Of a DNA stretch of 8,363 nucleotides, positions 5,883 through 8,363 are shown piece after piece. The first letter of the stretch is position 1. Every line of letters begins with the position of its first letter. Location of the stretch: positions 1 through 8,363 of the forward strand of contig NZ_LSJM01000077.1 of the NCBI RefSeq assembly GCF_001557215.1. Reading direction: 5' to 3'. The translations under genes and the position numbers were made by a program. The stretch comes from Sphingomonas sp. CCH9-E2. Lineage in GTDB: Bacteria; Pseudomonadota; Alphaproteobacteria; Sphingomonadales; Sphingomonadaceae. The notes beneath the pieces are model-generated. The model was not told where the DNA came from and ran no database searches. It was given only the letters and a program-made list of their open reading frames with translations.

Positions 5883-6965
5883 ATGCGCGCAAGGATTTCT
5901 GTCGCCTGTGGAGCTGCGTTGCTCACCGTCGCGACCGTTCCCGTTGCCGCGTTGGCGCAGCAGGGGCCGCCGCCCGCTCAACTCACCGCCGAGGACGAGG
6001 CGAAGCTGGCACCGATCGCGCCCGAACTGCGCGCGGGCGCGCGCATGGCGATCGGCTTTTCCAAGATGATGGGGACGATCGACGAAGCGATGGTGCTCGC
6101 GTCGCGCAAGCGCGGCGGCGGCCCGCCGATCCCGCCGCGCCACGCCGATATCCCGGTGGTCGAGAAGCTGATCCCCGGCCCGGCCGGTGCGCCGCAGATC
6201 AAGCTGTTCGTGATCAATGCCAAGGCGGGGACCAGTCGGCCCGGAATCCTGCACACTCATGGCGGCGGCTATATCCTTGGCACCGCAGCCACCGATGTGC
6301 GCCGCCTGCAGGACATGGCGCGCGAACTCGATGCGGTGATCGTCAGCGTCGAATATCGCCTGGCGCCCGAGACGACCTTCGAAGGGTCGATCGAGGATAA
6401 CTACGCCGGACTGCGCTGGATGTACCAGAGCGCGACGGAACTGGGTCTCGACCGCAGCCGCATCGCGGTGACGGGGGAAAGCGCTGGCGGCGGTCACGCC
6501 GCACTGCTCGCGATCACCGCGCGCGACCGCGGCGAGATTCCGATCGCGTTTCAGGCCCTGGTCTATCCGATGCTCGACGATCGCACCGGCGGCGCGGTGA
6601 AGCCGCCCGCCCATATCGCGACAGTCGGGTGGAGCGCGGCGGAAAACCAATATGGCTGGAAGGCGTTTCTGGGCCAGGCTCCCGGCACCGACACGGTGCC
6701 CGCGCGCGCCGTGCCGGCGCGCACGCCCAACCTTGCCGGGCTACCGCCGGCGTTCATCCAGGTCGGCGGGGTCGATCTCTTCGTCAGCGAGGATATCGAT
6801 TATGCGCGGCGTCTGAACGAAGCGGGCGTCCCGACCGAGTTGCAGGTCATTCCGGGTGCCTATCACGGGTTTGACCAATTGTCGGCGGACTCGCCGCAAG
6901 CCAGGCAGTTCAACCGCGCAAAGATCGAGGCGCTGCGCCGCGCCTTTGCGCGGCCACAACAATAA
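5883..6965 (+). CDS. Exported alpha/beta-hydrolase, hormone-sensitive-lipase (family IV) type esterase
   Basis: A serine carboxylesterase of 360 residues. A clear signal peptide covers about residues 1-25, cut near ALA-QQ, so the enzyme should act in the periplasm or outside. The oxyanion motif HGGGY is at 126-130; the nucleophile elbow GESAGGG carries Ser200; GGVDLFVSED supplies Asp298; and GAYHGF supplies His328. Spacing and order are those of the HSL/family IV esterases, whose members usually act on short-chain acyl or aryl esters. The segment before HGGG, with IPVVEKLIPG and IKLFVIN, is the usual entry strand region. GGGAGAG at 5872-5878 precedes the ATG. It has its own operator-controlled promoter and lies between lacI and the TonB-dependent receptor, so it probably processes the compound that the receptor imports or that the repressor senses. 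Most described family IV esterases are cytoplasmic, which makes the export signal notable. The substrate is unknown. Confidence 0.92.
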   Translation: MRARISVACGAALLTVATVPVAALAQQGPPPAQLTAEDEAKLAPIAPELRAGARMAIGFSKMMGTIDEAMVLASRKRGGGPPIPPRHADIPVVEKLIPGPAGAPQIKLFVINAKAGTSRPGILHTHGGGYILGTAATDVRRLQDMARELDAVIVSVEYRLAPETTFEGSIEDNYAGLRWMYQSATELGLDRSRIAVTGESAGGGHAALLAITARDRGEIPIAFQALVYPMLDDRTGGAVKPPAHIATVGWSAAENQYGWKAFLGQAPGTDTVPARAVPARTPNLAGLPPAFIQVGGVDLFVSEDIDYARRLNEAGVPTELQVIPGAYHGFDQLSADSPQARQFNRAKIEALRRAFARPQQ

Positions 6966-6976
6966 GGGGCGTCGGG

Positions 6977-6997
6977 ATCGCCTGGGGCCGGGGCGAT
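6977..6997 (+). terminator. Possible hairpin terminator after the alpha/beta-hydrolase
   Basis: Arms ATCGCC (6977-6982) and GGCGAT (6992-6997) surround a nine-base GC-rich loop, 12 bp after the hydrolase stop. No real T-run follows (TCTTGAC, then TTTTC further on), so if it terminates it is weak, and read-through into the receptor gene is possible. Confidence 0.3.
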
Positions 6998-6999
6998 TC

Positions 7000-7028
7000 T
7001 TGACGACTGTTTTCGGCCCATTTATGCC
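7000..7028 (+). promoter_or_regulatory. Likely promoter of the TonB-dependent receptor gene
   Basis: TTGACG (7000-7005) matches the -35 consensus at five of six positions and the usual alphaproteobacterial form. With a 17-bp spacer the -10 would be TATGCC (7023-7028), a poor match. Transcription would start near 7035, so that the operator at 7036-7047 would cover the start site. Confidence 0.4.
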
Positions 7029-7035
7029 ATTTTAT

Positions 7036-7047
7036 GCAATCGATTGA
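7036..7047. promoter_or_regulatory. LacI-type operator GCAATCGATTGA (copy 3)
   Basis: It differs from the other two copies only at the last base and keeps the 10-bp perfect palindrome CAATCGATTG (7037-7046). It lies 22 bp before the ATG of the receptor and about 8 bp after the presumed -10, so a bound repressor would block initiation or early elongation. Confidence 0.7.
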
Positions 7048-7069
7048 AAAAATAACCGGGGAGAGGACG

Positions 7070-8363
7070 ATGAAGCGTTTCTGCACGTCAGTCGCGGCCA
7101 TTGCGGTCGTTAGCGGCCTGGGGATGACCCCGGCATTTGCGCAGAGCGACGCCACCAGCACGACGCAGGAAAGCGCGGCCGATGAGGTCGTGGTGACCGC
7201 GCAAAAGGGCGGCGCACAGGCGCTGCAGGAAGTGCCGCTGGCGATCCAGGCGTTCGACGGCGAGGAGCTGAAAGAGCGCAATATCAGCACCATCGGCGAT
7301 CTGGTGTCGAGCGTGCCGGGCGCATTCGAAGGGTTCCGCCAGTCGAACGGGTCGCGCTTTTACAATTTGCGCGGCAGCGTGACCCAGAATGGCGACTCGC
7401 CGATCGGCTATTATCTCGACGATGCGCCGTTCATCGTCACCAATTTCGGCATCGCGCCGCCGGTGCGCTTCCTCGACATCGACCGCGTCGAAGTGCTGCG
7501 CGGGCCGCAGGGTACGCTCTATGGCCAGGGCTCGTCGGGCGGCGTGTTCATCTTCCGCACCCGCGATCCGAACCTCAAGGATTTCGACTATGCGTTCGAG
7601 GCGGAGGCATCGCAGACCCGCGGCGCCGACGGCCTCAACTATGGCGTCGCCGGCGCGATTTCGGTGCCGATCGTCAAGGACATGCTGGCGGTGCGCGTCA
7701 GCGGCGGCTTTTCGCGCGATGCAGGCTGGGCCGATGCCTATTACGGCCCGTTCGACGGCACGCCCGACGAGACCGGGGTCAATGTCGCCAAGAATGACGA
7801 CATCCGCGTCGTCGCGCTGTTCCGCCCGGCGGACAACGTCAACATCCGCGCGCAATATTGGAAGTTCCGCCCGCGGCAGGGCTTCACTGGCTTTACCGCA
7901 TCGGTCAATCCGCCCTATTTCCAGAACACCGCCGGGCAGGACGGTTTCTCCAACGGCGACTTCACGCTGTACAGCCTGACCGCGACGGTCGATTTCGATG
8001 CGTTCACGATCACCAGCGCGACCAGCCAGCTGGACGGCGTGTTCGGGATCAACATCCCGCTCTCGCCCTCCGGCTCCTTCTCCAGCCAGTTCCTGCCGAG
8101 CATGTTCGCGCAGGAATTGCGGTTGAACTCCAACGGCAGCGGGCCGTTCAAATGGCTGCTCGGCGCGTCGTACCAGGACGGGTCGGGCCCGCAGAAAAAT
8201 GCGCTGACGCTGCCGGCGGTCGTCATCAACGCCGACAACGACACGCTGACCGAAAACTACGCCTTCTTCGGCGAGGTCAGCTACGAACTGTTCGATGGGA
8301 AGCTGGTGCCGCTGGTCGGCTTGCGCCAATACCATGACCAACGCGCCTTTGCCGACGCGACCG
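7070..8363 (+). CDS. TonB-dependent outer-membrane receptor (N-terminal 431 residues; runs off window)
   Basis: An outer-membrane active-transport protein; import is powered through TonB-ExbB-ExbD. A signal peptide covers residues 1-24 (cut after AFA). A TonB box-like DEVVVTAQ is at 38-45. The plug domain (about 46-165) includes LQEVPLAIQAF, LRGSVTQNG, GYYLDDAP, and the very typical DRVEVLRGPQGTLYG followed by GSSGGVFIF. Beta-barrel strands begin near 175 and continue to the window edge; usual family length is about 700-850, so roughly half of the barrel is missing. GGGGAGAGG at 7058-7066 precedes the ATG. The plug style is that of the large TonB receptor set of sphingomonads, used for siderophores as well as for plant or aromatic compounds. 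Here the shared operator with two esterases and a LacI-family regulator argues for a carbohydrate or glycoside rather than iron; that is inference. Confidence 0.92.
   Translation, partial: MKRFCTSVAAIAVVSGLGMTPAFAQSDATSTTQESAADEVVVTAQKGGAQALQEVPLAIQAFDGEELKERNISTIGDLVSSVPGAFEGFRQSNGSRFYNLRGSVTQNGDSPIGYYLDDAPFIVTNFGIAPPVRFLDIDRVEVLRGPQGTLYGQGSSGGVFIFRTRDPNLKDFDYAFEAEASQTRGADGLNYGVAGAISVPIVKDMLAVRVSGGFSRDAGWADAYYGPFDGTPDETGVNVAKNDDIRVVALFRPADNVNIRAQYWKFRPRQGFTGFTASVNPPYFQNTAGQDGFSNGDFTLYSLTATVDFDAFTITSATSQLDGVFGINIPLSPSGSFSSQFLPSMFAQELRLNSNGSGPFKWLLGASYQDGSGPQKNALTLPAVVINADNDTLTENYAFFGEVSYELFDGKLVPLVGLRQYHDQRAFADAT

Noticed and set aside
7088..8341. A 417-codon minus-strand open frame opposite the TonB receptor
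   Set aside because: The plus strand encodes a clear signal peptide, TonB box and plug domain; the reverse frame is charged, repetitive in composition and unrecognisable.

Overview
The window is high-GC, gene-dense DNA of alphaproteobacterial, most likely sphingomonad, character. The evidence is a TonB-dependent receptor of the type abundant in Sphingomonadaceae, a LacI regulator followed by exported hydrolases, and short AT-rich promoters in otherwise GC-rich DNA. The taxonomic call is inference from gene style, not from a marker gene. No tRNA, rRNA, CRISPR array, insertion sequence or attachment site was seen, and no gap between genes reaches 300 bp.

Left part (1-1899, minus strand): a likely operon reads right to left. 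It holds a small exported c-type cytochrome, a 54-codon open frame that looks like the remnant of a sugar isomerase/epimerase gene, and a 12-helix MFS transporter with features of the fucose/glucose:H+ symporter type, cut by the window's left edge. In related bacteria such sets go with periplasmic oxidation of sugars or glycosides; here that is inference.

Middle (2030-3259, minus strand): a secreted chymotrypsin-fold (S1) serine protease with a pro-region and a complete His/Asp/Ser triad. Its mRNA start lies one base after a 7-bp GC-rich hairpin.

Right part (3386-8363, plus strand): an exported SGNH/GDSL esterase, a LacI-family regulator, an exported alpha/beta-hydrolase of the hormone-sensitive-lipase type, and the first 431 residues of a TonB-dependent receptor. 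The strongest finding is regulatory. The palindrome CAATCGATTG (as GCAATCGATTGC in two of three copies) occurs in front of the esterase, the alpha/beta-hydrolase and the receptor. It fits the AANCGNTT operator form of LacI-family proteins. In front of the alpha/beta-hydrolase it lies between a good -35 and -10, where a bound repressor would block RNA polymerase.

The right part therefore reads as a small self-contained regulon: TonB-driven uptake across the outer membrane, two exported esterases of unrelated fold, and a local repressor that probably senses a sugar or sugar-derived product. The substrate, likely an acylated plant-type glycan or glycoside, cannot be fixed from the window because no glycoside hydrolase or lyase is in view.
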